DNA of 64,000 nucleotides from an uncultured Eudoraea sp. (GTDB taxonomy: Bacteria; Bacteroidota; Bacteroidia; Flavobacteriales; Flavobacteriaceae). The translations under genes and the position numbers were made by a program. Within the stretch, counting starts at the first letter, position 1; every line of letters starts with the position of its first letter. Positions 38,021 through 46,946 of the stretch are shown here, in pieces. The notes beneath the pieces are model-generated. The model was not told the origin of the DNA. It did no database searches and saw nothing but the letters and a program-made list of their open reading frames with translations. Where the stretch lies: assembly GCA_947258405.1 (NCBI GenBank), contig CAMYIE010000004.1, positions 1 to 64,000 of the forward strand, read 5' to 3'.

Positions 38021-38767
38021 TCAGATGACCTTGGCCTCCTGGTGAAGCAAGGAAACCAATTCATCTATATTTCCGGCATCTACCAATTTCACATCGCCTT
38101 TTGGGGCAGGCTTTTCAAATTTAATGTCTTCTGTTGCCGGGCTAACATCGGTGGGCTCCACTACCGTCAACTTTTTCTGCCTGGCCATCATTATACCTCT
38201 CATGTTGGGGATTCTTAGATCGGTTTCTTCCACAAGGCCTTTTTGTCCTCCGATAATCAGAGGTAACGTGGTCTCAATGGTTTCTTTCCCGCCATCGATC
38301 TCCCTGGAGGCCGTGGCGTTTTGTCCTTCAATCTCCAGACCGATACAGGTATTTACAAAGCTCATATCGAGAAGTTCTGACATGATGCCGGGCACCATTC
38401 CACCATTGTAGTCGATAGATTCACGGCCAGCGATCACCAGATCATAACCACCCTGTTTTACCACCTCAGCCAGTTGGGAGGCGACAAAAAAGCCATCTGT
38501 AGGTTGAGCATTCACCCTGATGGCCTCGTCAGCTCCAATAGCCAGAGCCTTGCGCATGGTAGGTTCAACCTGTATTTCACCTACGGTAGCAACATGAACC
38601 ACAGCGCCTTGCTTTTCCTTAAACCACATAGCACGGGTGAGACCAAACTCATCATTTGGGTTTATAACAAATTGCACTCCATTACTGTCGAATTTCGTAT
38701 CGCCATCGGTAAAATTGATCTTCGAGGTAGTGTCGGGTACATTACTAATACAGACTAATATTTTCAT
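38021..38767 (-). CDS. etfB: Electron transfer flavoprotein, beta subunit
   Basis: EtfB binds AMP and forms the shallow base of the ETF heterodimer. The 248 residues include VCISNVPDTTSKINF, NPNDEFGLTRAMWFKE, the LVIAGRESIDYNGGMVPG stretch and IPNMRGIMMARQKKL, all family landmarks. It is the first gene of etfBA and is divergent from pdhB. A 13-bp-arm palindrome overlaps its predicted -7 box. Confidence 0.96.
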   Translation of the reverse strand: MKILVCISNVPDTTSKINFTDGDTKFDSNGVQFVINPNDEFGLTRAMWFKEKQGAVVHVATVGEIQVEPTMRKALAIGADEAIRVNAQPTDGFFVASQLAEVVKQGGYDLVIAGRESIDYNGGMVPGIMSELLDMSFVNTCIGLEIEGQNATASREIDGGKETIETTLPLIIGGQKGLVEETDLRIPNMRGIMMARQKKLTVVEPTDVSPATEDIKFEKPAPKGDVKLVDAGNIDELVSLLHQEAKVI

Positions 38768-38826
38768 ACTCTTATACTTTAACTGATCGCCTTTCTTTAA
38801 AGGCTGCTAAGATAGCTAATTATTTT

Positions 38827-38855
38827 CAAATTTACTATGCGTGCATAGTAAATTT
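38827..38855 (-). promoter_or_regulatory. etfB -7 box overlapped by a 13-bp-arm palindromic operator
   Basis: AAATTTACTATGC (38828-38840) and GCATAGTAAATTT (38843-38855) are exact inverted repeats separated by GT. On the minus strand the promoter box TAAATTTG (38827-38834) is formed by one arm of the palindrome, about 60 bases before the etfB ATG. A protein bound here would block the etfBA promoter. The arrangement is typical of TetR- or GntR-type repressors, but no regulator gene is nearby. Confidence 0.72.
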
Positions 38856-38862
38856 ATTAAAA

Positions 38863-38912
38863 TATTTTTGCAGCCGGTAAGCGGAGAATTGATCATTATT
38901 TTTCTATTTTTG
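38863..38912 (+). promoter_or_regulatory. Two candidate -7 boxes before pdhB
   Basis: TATTTTTG occurs at 38863-38870 and again at 38905-38912, 86 and 44 bases before the pdhB ATG. Each fits TAnnTTTG; neither has a TTG at the ideal distance. If the first is used, the etf palindrome would cover its -33 region, so one regulator could act on both divergent genes. Confidence 0.4.
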
Positions 38913-38956
38913 TTGGCATTTTGCATTGAACCGATGCCTTATATTTACAGTATCTT

Positions 38957-39937
38957 ATGAGAACAATTCAGTTTAGAGAGGCCATTGCCGAAGCCATGTC
39001 TGAAGAAATGAGAAGAGACGATTCCATTTATCTGATGGGTGAGGAGGTTGCCGAATACAATGGAGCCTATAAGGCGTCTAAAGGAATGCTGGATGAGTTT
39101 GGCCCTGATCGCGTATTGGATACCCCTATTTCGGAATTAGGATTTTCGGGTATTGGTGTAGGATCGGCTATGATAGGTAACCGTCCGATCATCGAGTTTA
39201 TGACTTTCAATTTCGCTCTGGTTGGAATCGATCAGATTATCAATAACGCAGCCAAGATGCGTCAAATGTCTGGTGGTCAGTTCAACATTCCAATTGTTTT
39301 CAGAGGGCCCACTGCTTCAGCTGGTCAGTTGGCCGCCACACACTCACAGGCTTTGGAGAGCTGGTTTGCTAATTGTCCCGGGTTAAAAGTGGTAGTGCCT
39401 TCTAATCCTGCCGATGCCAAAGGCCTGCTGAAAGCCTCAATTAGGGACGACGATCCTGTGATTTTCATGGAATCTGAGCAAATGTATGGCGATAAAGGTG
39501 AAGTGCCCGAAGGAGAGTTTACCATTCCTTTAGGTATCGCTGAGATCAAGAGGGAAGGTAAGGATGCGACCATAGTTTCCTTCGGTAAAATTATAAAGGA
39601 AGCTTATAAGGCGGCAGATGAACTGGAAAAGGAAGGAATAAGTTGTGAAATCATTGATTTACGAACCGTTCGGCCAATGGATCACGACGCTATTCTCAAT
39701 TCAGTTAAGAAAACCAATCGATTGGTCGTCCTTGAAGAGGCATGGCCATTTGGAAATGTAGCGACTGAGATTACCTATTTGGTCCAGTCGAAGGCTTTTG
39801 ACTATCTGGACGCTCCAATAGTTAAAATAAACACTGCTGATACCCCGGCACCATATTCGCCGGTTTTGCTCCAGGAATGGCTTCCGAATTACCAGGACGT
39901 GATCAAAGCGGTGAAAAAAGTCCTATATCAGGACTAA
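38957..39937 (+). CDS. pdhB: Pyruvate dehydrogenase E1 component, beta subunit
   Basis: This is the beta subunit of the alpha2beta2 E1 of a 2-oxoacid dehydrogenase complex. The 326 residues include the thiamin-diphosphate-contacting region MGEEVAEYNGAYKASKGM, ISELGFSGIGVGSA, GPTASAGQLAATHSQALE and the C-terminal DLRTVRPMD with LQEWLPN. Pyruvate as substrate follows from close similarity to flavobacterial PdhB proteins. The alpha subunit and E2 are not adjacent, so complex genes are dispersed in this genome. Confidence 0.92.
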   Translation: MRTIQFREAIAEAMSEEMRRDDSIYLMGEEVAEYNGAYKASKGMLDEFGPDRVLDTPISELGFSGIGVGSAMIGNRPIIEFMTFNFALVGIDQIINNAAKMRQMSGGQFNIPIVFRGPTASAGQLAATHSQALESWFANCPGLKVVVPSNPADAKGLLKASIRDDDPVIFMESEQMYGDKGEVPEGEFTIPLGIAEIKREGKDATIVSFGKIIKEAYKAADELEKEGISCEIIDLRTVRPMDHDAILNSVKKTNRLVVLEEAWPFGNVATEITYLVQSKAFDYLDAPIVKINTADTPAPYSPVLLQEWLPNYQDVIKAVKKVLYQD

Positions 39938-40094
39938 AAGTATTTTGTAAAGCTATAATCGATATCCCGACAAAGGGAAAAACGTCTAAAAGGACCTTCA
40001 TACGACCTACTTTTACCCATTTATCTTTACCGATCTCAAAATTCCGACAGGAAGCAGACTGAGGTCATCGTCGAAGATTTCATGCACAACATTC

Positions 40095-42587
40095 ATGATC
40101 TATCTTAGGTTTATCCTATTCTTGCTGATTTCTGCGTCGGCCTTTTCTCAAACAAAGGTTGGCGGTAAGGTTATAGATAAGGAAGGAAAACCGGTTGCAT
40201 TTGCCAATGTGGTGTTTAAAAATTCCACGGAGGGCACAGTGACAAACGAGGACGGCCTGTTTTATCTCGAATCCGGGGTCCGTTATACCATTCTAGCGGT
40301 TTCTTTTGTTGGGTATCAGTCACGCGAAATTGAACTGAATTCAAGTAACAACTACGATCTGAGCGTGGTACTTGAACCAGGCGAACAACTCGATGAAGTA
40401 GTGGTCTATGTAGGCAAGCAGCCAAAAAAGAACAATCCGGCGGTGGATATTCTCAAAAAGATATGGGCCCGCAAACGTATTAACGGGCTTAGGATGTTCA
40501 ATCAATACGAATATGACAAGTACGAGAAAGTTCAGTTCGATCTGAATTCTATAGACAGTGCCATGATGAGCAGCAAGCTCTTTAAGGGCCTAGAATTTGC
40601 ATTCGAGGATATTGATACCTCCAGAATCACAGGGAAAACCTACCTACCCATATTTCTCAATGAAACTGCCAGTAAGGTCTACGGAGACAATCAGGCGAAC
40701 TTGGAGAAGGAAGATATCCTGGGGAACAAAAACTCTGGATTTAGCAGTAATCAGGCGATAATTAGTTTTGTAAAGGATCTATATTCAGACTATAATATAT
40801 ATGATAATTACCTGAAATTTTTCGACAAGAGCTTTACCAGTCCGCTATCGAAGACGGGGGTGGATACCTACAACTACATCCTTACAGACAGCGCTTTTAT
40901 CGACAGTAAATGGTGCTATCATATCATATACTACCCCCGAAGAAAAAGTGAACTGACCTTTAAAGGAGATTTCTGGGTGAACGACACTACCTATGCCATC
41001 AAAAAGATCAATCTGGAAGTTACCAAGAGCGCGAATATCAATTGGGTAAAAGAGATCTATATAGAGCAGGAATTTGAGGTCTTAAACGATTCCGTATTCC
41101 TATTGAAACGCGATTATATGCTCAGCGATTTCAGTCTTACAAAGAAAGAAGAATCGAAGGGGGTATATGGCAAACGCACCACCGTTTATGACAATTACAG
41201 CTTCGATATTCTGAAGCCCGGAGGTTTTTACAAACAGAAAGCCAATCCCTATGACCCCAGGGTCTTTCAAAGAGACAGTACATTTTGGAATAATAGTCGT
41301 CTCGAATCGCTGAATAAAGACGAACAGGGAATTTACAAATTGCTCGACACCTTAAAGACTGTTCCTAAATTCAATACCTATTATAACCTGGTGAGTATAT
41401 TGGAATCCGGATATGTGGAGATCGATAAATGGAATATTGATATAGGTGATCTCTACAGCACTTTTGGCTACAATGAAGCAGAAGGAGTACGTGTTCGTGG
41501 TGGTGCCCGAACTTTTTTCGGCCAGAACGATCCCTGGCGTCTTGAGGGCTATCTCGCTTATGGCTTCATGGACAAAAAGTTTAAGCACGGTATCTCGGGC
41601 AAATGGCTTCTCGACAGGGATATCAGGTTGATTCTCTCCGGTGGTAATCGACGGGATATAGAACAGTTGGGTATCAACTTAACCTCCACCACCGACGTAC
41701 TCGGCCGAAGTGTAGCCTCTTCTGCGCTATTTACGGTAGGGAATAACAACCGGCTAACTAATATCGATCTCAGCACATTGCACGCCGAAGTAGAACCCTG
41801 GACCAATCTCAGGATACGTTTTGGTGGTTCTTTTCGGAATTTGAGTTCTGCTCTGCCCGATTCCTTCAGCCTTGATTATCTCGATCCGGATTCTCCGACA
41901 GGCATTTCCTCTGAAATCGATCAGTTCGATATCAATACAACCCTGATTTATACACCAAAAAAAAGAACTATTGGATATGGGGTTGAGCGCCGCACAATTG
42001 ACGATGATTACAGTACATTTATTCTTAACTATACCAAAGGTCTGGAAGGTTTTCTCGAGAGCAATTTTGACTATGAAAAGATTCAATTCTCTTTTTATCA
42101 ACCCTGGAAGATTGGCGGATTTGGCCGGTTGTACAGTACACTTGAAGTGGGTAAGACCTTTGGTGCGGTTCCCCTCGGATTACTCAGTGTAATCCCCGGA
42201 AACCAGACTCTCTGGACCATTTACAATACTTTTCCAAATCTCGATTTTTACGAGTTTGTCACCGACACCTATATCACCTTGCATTTGGAGCATAATTTCA
42301 ACGGAAGACTGTTCTCGAGAATTCCGGGTATTCGGAAATTGAATCTAAGGGAGATCATTGGCCTGAGAGGGGCCTGGGGTGAACTCTCGGACGAGAACAA
42401 GATCTTAAACGCACCGACAAATATTCCTTTGGTGGCGCCCACAGATGAGATCTATTGGGAATACTCCTTTGGTATTGGGAATATTTTCAAAATTTTCAGA
42501 ATCGATTTTAATTTCCGTGGGAACTATCTTGACGATCCCGCGGCACGTGATTTCAGCATTAAAGGCACATTTGGATTCAGCTTCTGA
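40095..42587 (+). CDS. DUF5686 and carboxypeptidase-regulatory-like protein
   Basis: The 830-residue protein has a signal peptide (cleavage near SAFSQ, residue 19), then a CarboxypepD_reg-like beta-sandwich of about 75 residues (VGGKVIDKEGKPVAFANV to EQLDEVVVY), the domain that also precedes TonB-dependent receptors. The remainder matches DUF5686, a Bacteroidota family of unknown function. Its aromatic, alternating strands suggest an outer-membrane barrel. It lies about 160 bases after pdhB with a probable promoter-like TATCTTTA at about 40019, but no confident assignment. Confidence 0.82.
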   Translation: MIYLRFILFLLISASAFSQTKVGGKVIDKEGKPVAFANVVFKNSTEGTVTNEDGLFYLESGVRYTILAVSFVGYQSREIELNSSNNYDLSVVLEPGEQLDEVVVYVGKQPKKNNPAVDILKKIWARKRINGLRMFNQYEYDKYEKVQFDLNSIDSAMMSSKLFKGLEFAFEDIDTSRITGKTYLPIFLNETASKVYGDNQANLEKEDILGNKNSGFSSNQAIISFVKDLYSDYNIYDNYLKFFDKSFTSPLSKTGVDTYNYILTDSAFIDSKWCYHIIYYPRRKSELTFKGDFWVNDTTYAIKKINLEVTKSANINWVKEIYIEQEFEVLNDSVFLLKRDYMLSDFSLTKKEESKGVYGKRTTVYDNYSFDILKPGGFYKQKANPYDPRVFQRDSTFWNNSRLESLNKDEQGIYKLLDTLKTVPKFNTYYNLVSILESGYVEIDKWNIDIGDLYSTFGYNEAEGVRVRGGARTFFGQNDPWRLEGYLAYGFMDKKFKHGISGKWLLDRDIRLILSGGNRRDIEQLGINLTSTTDVLGRSVASSALFTVGNNNRLTNIDLSTLHAEVEPWTNLRIRFGGSFRNLSSALPDSFSLDYLDPDSPTGISSEIDQFDINTTLIYTPKKRTIGYGVERRTIDDDYSTFILNYTKGLEGFLESNFDYEKIQFSFYQPWKIGGFGRLYSTLEVGKTFGAVPLGLLSVIPGNQTLWTIYNTFPNLDFYEFVTDTYITLHLEHNFNGRLFSRIPGIRKLNLREIIGLRGAWGELSDENKILNAPTNIPLVAPTDEIYWEYSFGIGNIFKIFRIDFNFRGNYLDDPAARDFSIKGTFGFSF

Positions 42588-42721
42588 TCGTATCCCGATG
42601 TGAACAGGACTTGTTTTGCCGATATACTTATACCCTGGAATTTCAAGCTGTTTACTCACGATTATTTTTTGCTTGTCCTCATGAGGCTATCAATGTGATG
42701 TGAGGCCGACAAAATACCTTT

Positions 42722-42750
42722 TTGATTCTAAATGCATTTTACTACTTTTG
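42722..42750 (+). promoter_or_regulatory. hppA promoter, -33 TTG and -7 TACTTTTG
   Basis: TTG (42722-42724), then 18 bases, then TACTTTTG (42743-42750) fits the Bacteroidota promoter model. The hppA ATG lies 33 bases after the -7 box. Confidence 0.7.
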
Positions 42751-42783
42751 CAGCCGTTTTAAAAACCTAATTAAACTTTATAT

Positions 42784-45132
42784 ATGGAACTTTTCATAAA
42801 CTTTTTACCTGCATTTGGTGTATTGGCACTATTGTTCGTCTTATTCAAGAACTCTTGGGTAACAAAACAGGATGTAGGAGATGAAAAAATGGCAAGAATA
42901 GCCAAGAATATTTCTGATGGGGCGATGTCGTTCCTCAAGGCTGAATACAAAATTCTATCCATTTTTGTTATTGCCGTAGCCATATTGTTGTATTTCAAGG
43001 GTGCATCTGAAGAAGGTTCCAACGGACTGGTCGCTGTTTCTTTCATCGTTGGGGCGATTTGTTCTGCCCTTGCCGGTTTTATCGGTATGAAAGTTGCGAC
43101 AAAGGCCAATGTACGTACTACCAATGCCGCTAGAACTTCATTGGGAAAGGCACTTGAAGTCGCTTTTGCAGGAGGTTCGGTTATGGGCTTGGGTGTAGTT
43201 GGTCTTGGGGTACTTGGACTTAGCAGCTTATTTTTCATTTACAGTGGTCAGGGCTGGAGTATTGGTGAAGTCCTCAACGTACTTTCAGGATTTTCACTCG
43301 GAGCATCATCTATAGCCTTATTCGCTCGTGTGGGTGGAGGAATTTATACAAAAGCCGCAGATGTTGGGGCCGATTTAGTAGGTAAGGTAGAAGCAGGAAT
43401 CCCTGAAGACCATCCTTTGAATCCGGCTACGATTGCAGATAATGTGGGGGATAATGTTGGAGATGTTGCCGGTATGGGAGCCGATCTGTTTGAATCGTAT
43501 GTAGGTTCTATTATAGGTACAATGGTACTTGGTGCTGCTTTCGTTGCTTTACCAGAATATAGCGCTTCGTTCGACGGTCTGGCAGCGGTATTGTTGCCGC
43601 TGGCACTGGCTGCAGCCGGAATCGTGATGTCGATTATTGGCACGTTTTTCGTTAAGGTTAAAGATGGAGGCTCACCTCACAAAGCCCTTAACGTTGGAGA
43701 ATTCGGATCTGCAATTCTAACCGTTGTTGCTTCCTACTTCATAATTACAGAGATGTTACCAGAAAGCTGGGTCATCGCCGGGAATGAATATTCTTCCATG
43801 GGTGTTTTCTGGGCTACTATTGCCGGACTTGCTGCCGGATTGCTTATAGGGAAGGTCACCGAATACTATACCGGAACAGGTACTAAACCCGTGAACGGGA
43901 TCGTACGACAGTCCGAAACCGGTTCGGCGACGAATATCATAGCCGGTTTGGGTGTGGGTATGATGTCTACAGCTATTCCTATTTTATTAATTGCCGCAGC
44001 TATTCTTATTTCGCACTATTTCGCTGGTCTTTACGGAATAGCTATTGCCGCTGTGGGGATGCTGGCCAATACCGGAATTCAATTGGCGGTAGATGCATAC
44101 GGACCAATCTCTGATAATGCTGGGGGTATTGCCGAAATGGCGGAATTGCCTAAAGAAGTAAGAGAAAGAACTGATAAACTCGATGCTGTTGGGAACACCA
44201 CCGCAGCCATCGGTAAGGGATTTGCCATTGGTTCTGCTGCTTTAACCGCATTAGCACTATTCGCCGCATTTATGCAAACGGCCAACGTAAAAACCATAGA
44301 TGTATCACGACCCGATATTATGGCCGGTCTTCTTGTAGGAGGGATGTTGCCCTTTGTATTCTCAGCACTAGCTATGGGTGCAGTAGGACGAGCAGCAATG
44401 GCCATGATAGAAGAAGTTAGAAGGCAGTTCAGGGATATTCCCGAACTAAAAAATGCATTGGTTGTCATGAAAAAATATGATTCTGACATGACCAAGGCCT
44501 CAGAAGAAGACAGAAAGATTTTTGACGCGGCCGACGGGAAAGCAGAGTATCAGAAATGTGTCGAAATTTCTACCAAGGCATCGATCAGAGAAATGGTCCT
44601 GCCAGGTTTATTGGCCATCGCTGTCCCTGTAGCGGTTGGATTTATCGGAGGGGCAGAAATGCTAGGTGGACTGTTGGCAGGTGTTACTACTGCCGGGGTA
44701 TTGATGGCAATTTTCCAATCGAATGCCGGAGGGGCATGGGACAATGCCAAGAAAATGATAGAAGAACAAGGCCGAAAAGGCACAGATGCCCATAAAGCTG
44801 CAGTAGTAGGTGATACCGTTGGAGACCCTTTTAAGGACACCTCAGGACCATCATTGAATATATTGCTGAAATTGATGTCTGTGGTTGCCCTTGTCATCGC
44901 ACCGAGTATCGCACTTTCTACAGAAACCCTTACGGCTTATAATGAAAGCCGGGTTGAAGAAGAGACCCTAAAAGTTGAGATGGTAGATGCAGAGATCGTA
45001 TCTACAAGCGATGAAACGGCTGTCGAGTATGAGGTGGCAGCATCTGAGGCAATTGATTCTGAAATAGAGGCAGATATAGAAATGTCTGAATCGGAAGTTA
45101 AAACAGCAACAACTGCTTCGGAAAAGAGATAG
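42784..45132 (+). CDS. hppA: Membrane-bound ion-pumping pyrophosphatase
   Basis: HppA hydrolyses pyrophosphate and pumps Na+ or H+ across the membrane. The 782-residue chain has about 16 hydrophobic helices and the catalytic motifs [26 protein letters not shown] and [13 protein letters not shown]. At the position that separates the two classes it reads [11 protein letters not shown]; Ala there, rather than Lys, marks the K+-dependent group that includes the Na+ pumps. A 65-residue acidic tail (from about residue 717) extends beyond the last helix and is not part of the family core. The gene has its own promoter and terminator. Confidence 0.95.
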   Translation: MELFINFLPAFGVLALLFVLFKNSWVTKQDVGDEKMARIAKNISDGAMSFLKAEYKILSIFVIAVAILLYFKGASEEGSNGLVAVSFIVGAICSALAGFIGMKVATKANVRTTNAARTSLGKALEVAFAGGSVMGLGVVGLGVLGLSSLFFIYSGQGWSIGEVLNVLSGFSLGASSIALFARVGGGIYTKAADVGADLVGKVEAGIPEDHPLNPATIADNVGDNVGDVAGMGADLFESYVGSIIGTMVLGAAFVALPEYSASFDGLAAVLLPLALAAAGIVMSIIGTFFVKVKDGGSPHKALNVGEFGSAILTVVASYFIITEMLPESWVIAGNEYSSMGVFWATIAGLAAGLLIGKVTEYYTGTGTKPVNGIVRQSETGSATNIIAGLGVGMMSTAIPILLIAAAILISHYFAGLYGIAIAAVGMLANTGIQLAVDAYGPISDNAGGIAEMAELPKEVRERTDKLDAVGNTTAAIGKGFAIGSAALTALALFAAFMQTANVKTIDVSRPDIMAGLLVGGMLPFVFSALAMGAVGRAAMAMIEEVRRQFRDIPELKNALVVMKKYDSDMTKASEEDRKIFDAADGKAEYQKCVEISTKASIREMVLPGLLAIAVPVAVGFIGGAEMLGGLLAGVTTAGVLMAIFQSNAGGAWDNAKKMIEEQGRKGTDAHKAAVVGDTVGDPFKDTSGPSLNILLKLMSVVALVIAPSIALSTETLTAYNESRVEEETLKVEMVDAEIVSTSDETAVEYEVAASEAIDSEIEADIEMSESEVKTATTASEKR

Positions 45133-45156
45133 ACCGATCAGATTTAATATATAAGA

Positions 45157-45181
45157 CCCCGCCTAAACGGCGGGGTTTTTT
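45157..45181 (+). terminator. Intrinsic terminator after hppA
   Basis: CCCCGCC (45157-45163) pairs with GGCGGGG (45169-45175) with a 5-base loop, followed by six T. It lies 24 bases after the hppA stop and before the convergent tonB gene. Confidence 0.93.
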
Positions 45182-45184
45182 ATT

Positions 45185-45889
45185 TTAATTCAATTTGAAA
45201 ACAATGGGCATAGTAAATGGCACCCTTACTTCTTTGCCTCTTTGTTTTCCTGGTATCATTGTGGGTAATTTTTCTATGATCCTCACAGCTTCCATTTCCA
45301 GAATTTTGTCTGGCCCCCGCATTTTGATATCACCAATACGTCCGTCTTTTTCTATGGTGAACTGAACAAATACCCTTCCTTGCAGGCCCATTTGAACAGC
45401 GGATTGAGGATAGCGAAAGTTTTTATTTACATGTTTGATCATCATCGCCTGGAAACAACTCCTTTTATCTTGTTGATCTTCACACCCAGGAAAAACAGGA
45501 ACCTCCTCAATTAGAATAAAGTCGATGATCTCATCTTCAATTTCTTCCATTACCGAAATACTGTCGATAGGCACAACCTCCATATTCATATCACTTTCAG
45601 AGGATTCAATTGGCGTTTCATCTATTAAATCCTCATCTTCTTTTATAAGGATAACCGGTGGGGTTTTGATCTTTTTTACAGGAAGTTTCTTGGGTGTTTT
45701 TATAACGACAGGAGCTTCGTCTATGGACGATTCTTGAATCAGGATACCGTGATCCCACTCTGATGCCGAACCATAGCTCTTCCACTCCAGCGCGATATAG
45801 GTCATCAGCAGGACGAGGGTAAGGCCCAGACTAAAATACAGCGATGAATTTCTATTGATATTGTGCTTTGCATACTTTTTCGGCTCCAT
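45185..45889 (-). CDS. TonB-family energy transducer
   Basis: TonB proteins transmit proton-motive energy to outer-membrane receptors. This 234-residue protein has one N-terminal membrane helix (residues about 17-35), a Pro/Lys then very acidic periplasmic linker (about 50-130), and a C-terminal TonB domain (about 155-234) with NFRYPQSAVQMGLQGRVFVQF, KDGRIGDIKM and PFTMPIVFKLN. The receptor partner is unknown. exbB and exbD are not nearby. A symmetric dyad lies 17 bases before its ATG. Confidence 0.9.
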   Translation of the reverse strand: MEPKKYAKHNINRNSSLYFSLGLTLVLLMTYIALEWKSYGSASEWDHGILIQESSIDEAPVVIKTPKKLPVKKIKTPPVILIKEDEDLIDETPIESSESDMNMEVVPIDSISVMEEIEDEIIDFILIEEVPVFPGCEDQQDKRSCFQAMMIKHVNKNFRYPQSAVQMGLQGRVFVQFTIEKDGRIGDIKMRGPDKILEMEAVRIIEKLPTMIPGKQRGKEVRVPFTMPIVFKLN

Positions 45890-45905
45890 AAAACATTGAT
45901 TTAGT

Positions 45906-45935
45906 ATTCCTCCAGTATCCTGATACTTATGGAAT
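45906..45935 (-). promoter_or_regulatory. 30-bp symmetric dyad upstream of tonB
   Basis: Nested arms are exact and evenly spaced: ATTCC, 3 bases, AGTATC, 2 bases, GATACT, 3 bases, GGAAT. The symmetry centre is at 45920-45921. It lies 17 to 46 bases before the tonB start codon, where it could be an operator or a leader-RNA hairpin. No regulator for it is in the window. Confidence 0.6.
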
Positions 45936-46047
45936 TGATTATGACCTAAATCTATGTCCTTATGATATTATTTAAAACCGATAATGAGTGAAGTACAACT
46001 ATGGATGAGTAAGCAGGCCTTGCAATTTAAAACTCTTCTTTAGAGCA

Positions 46048-46662
46048 TCAAAAAAGGCCGTGAATTTCAGCGTCAATTTTGTTAATGACCTCTCCAAGGT
46101 GTTCTGGATTGTCCACAAAATCAAGTTTGTCAACATCTACGATCAGGAGTTTTCCTTTTTCATATCCATGCGCCCAGGCTTCGTAACGTTCGTTTAGTCG
46201 GCTTAGGTAGTCTATCGATATTGAATTTTCGTAATCCCGTCCTCTCTTGTGAATTTGCTGTACCAGGTTAGAGATCGTGCTTCTTAGATAAATCAGAAGG
46301 TCCGGAGGTTGCACTAATTTCTCCATAAGCTCGAACAAGCCTGTATAATTGCTAAAGTCCCTATTAGTCATCAGACCCATGGCGTGAAGGTTAGGAGCAA
46401 ATATATGAGCATCCTCGTATATGGTTCGATCCTGAATGACATTCTTACCGGTTTCCCGTATCTTGAGGATCTGCCGGTAACGACTATTGAGGAAGTAGAT
46501 CTGCAGATTAAAGCTCCAGCGCTCCATCTGATTGTAGAAATCGTCCAGGTACGGGTTATCCACAACATCTTCAAAATGCGCTTCCCATCTATAGTGTTTG
46601 GCAAGCAGCTCTGTTAAGGTGGTTTTACCGGCCCCTATATTCCCTGCAACCGCAATGTGCAT
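46048..46662 (-). CDS. Deoxynucleoside kinase
   Basis: This 204-residue kinase phosphorylates deoxynucleosides for salvage. P-loop GNIGAGKT is at residues 7-14, the catalytic acid Glu31 follows, the Asp-Arg pair is in QDRTIYEDAHIF (D78, R79), and the lid motif HKRGRDYE is near 150. Unlike the kinase half of the FolK fusion earlier in the window, it keeps the DR motif. Preferred base cannot be predicted. The ATG at 46662 is chosen because it puts the P-loop at the usual distance; an in-frame TTG at 46716 would add 18 unrelated residues. Confidence 0.92.
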   Translation of the reverse strand: MHIAVAGNIGAGKTTLTELLAKHYRWEAHFEDVVDNPYLDDFYNQMERWSFNLQIYFLNSRYRQILKIRETGKNVIQDRTIYEDAHIFAPNLHAMGLMTNRDFSNYTGLFELMEKLVQPPDLLIYLRSTISNLVQQIHKRGRDYENSISIDYLSRLNERYEAWAHGYEKGKLLIVDVDKLDFVDNPEHLGEVINKIDAEIHGLF

Positions 46663-46802
46663 ATATTTTGGTCCTTTATGGTTAGTGTAGAAGTTTAAAG
46701 GGTACACAATATACAAAGTATCTTCGCACCGCGAAAAAATAGTTGATGAAATGCAGTATATAATTAAAACGGCGCATAATTTTTATTTCTTTCTTAAATA
46801 TG

Positions 46803-46810
46803 TATTTTTG
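46803..46810 (+). promoter_or_regulatory. -7 box of the metK leader
   Basis: TATTTTTG matches TAnnTTTG and lies 136 bases before the metK ATG, implying a long 5' leader. No SAM-I riboswitch signature occurs in that leader, unlike the other two methionine promoters. No TTG is at the expected distance. Confidence 0.4.
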
Positions 46811-46827
46811 ACCTTCAATTTTAGAGG

Positions 46828-46893
46828 ATGGATTTGACTGATTGCAACCTCTTAAAAAATGCTAAAGCAGCAACTGCTTCCACATTCGAATAG
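46828..46893 (+). CDS. Possible 21-codon leader peptide upstream of metK
   Basis: An ATG at 46828 opens a 21-residue frame ending in TAG at 46893, 53 bases before metK. It encodes [20 protein letters not shown] plus a final Glu. It is preceded by GAGG and by a -7 box 17 bases upstream, so it would be the first frame on the transcript. No methionine run or other clear attenuator feature is present. It may be chance; conservation across relatives would decide. Confidence 0.25.
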   Translation: MDLTDCNLLKNAKAATASTFE

Positions 46894-46946
46894 TTTCCTC
46901 TTTAGCCCGAATTTATCAGTCGACTTTTATTTCAAAAAAATATTTT

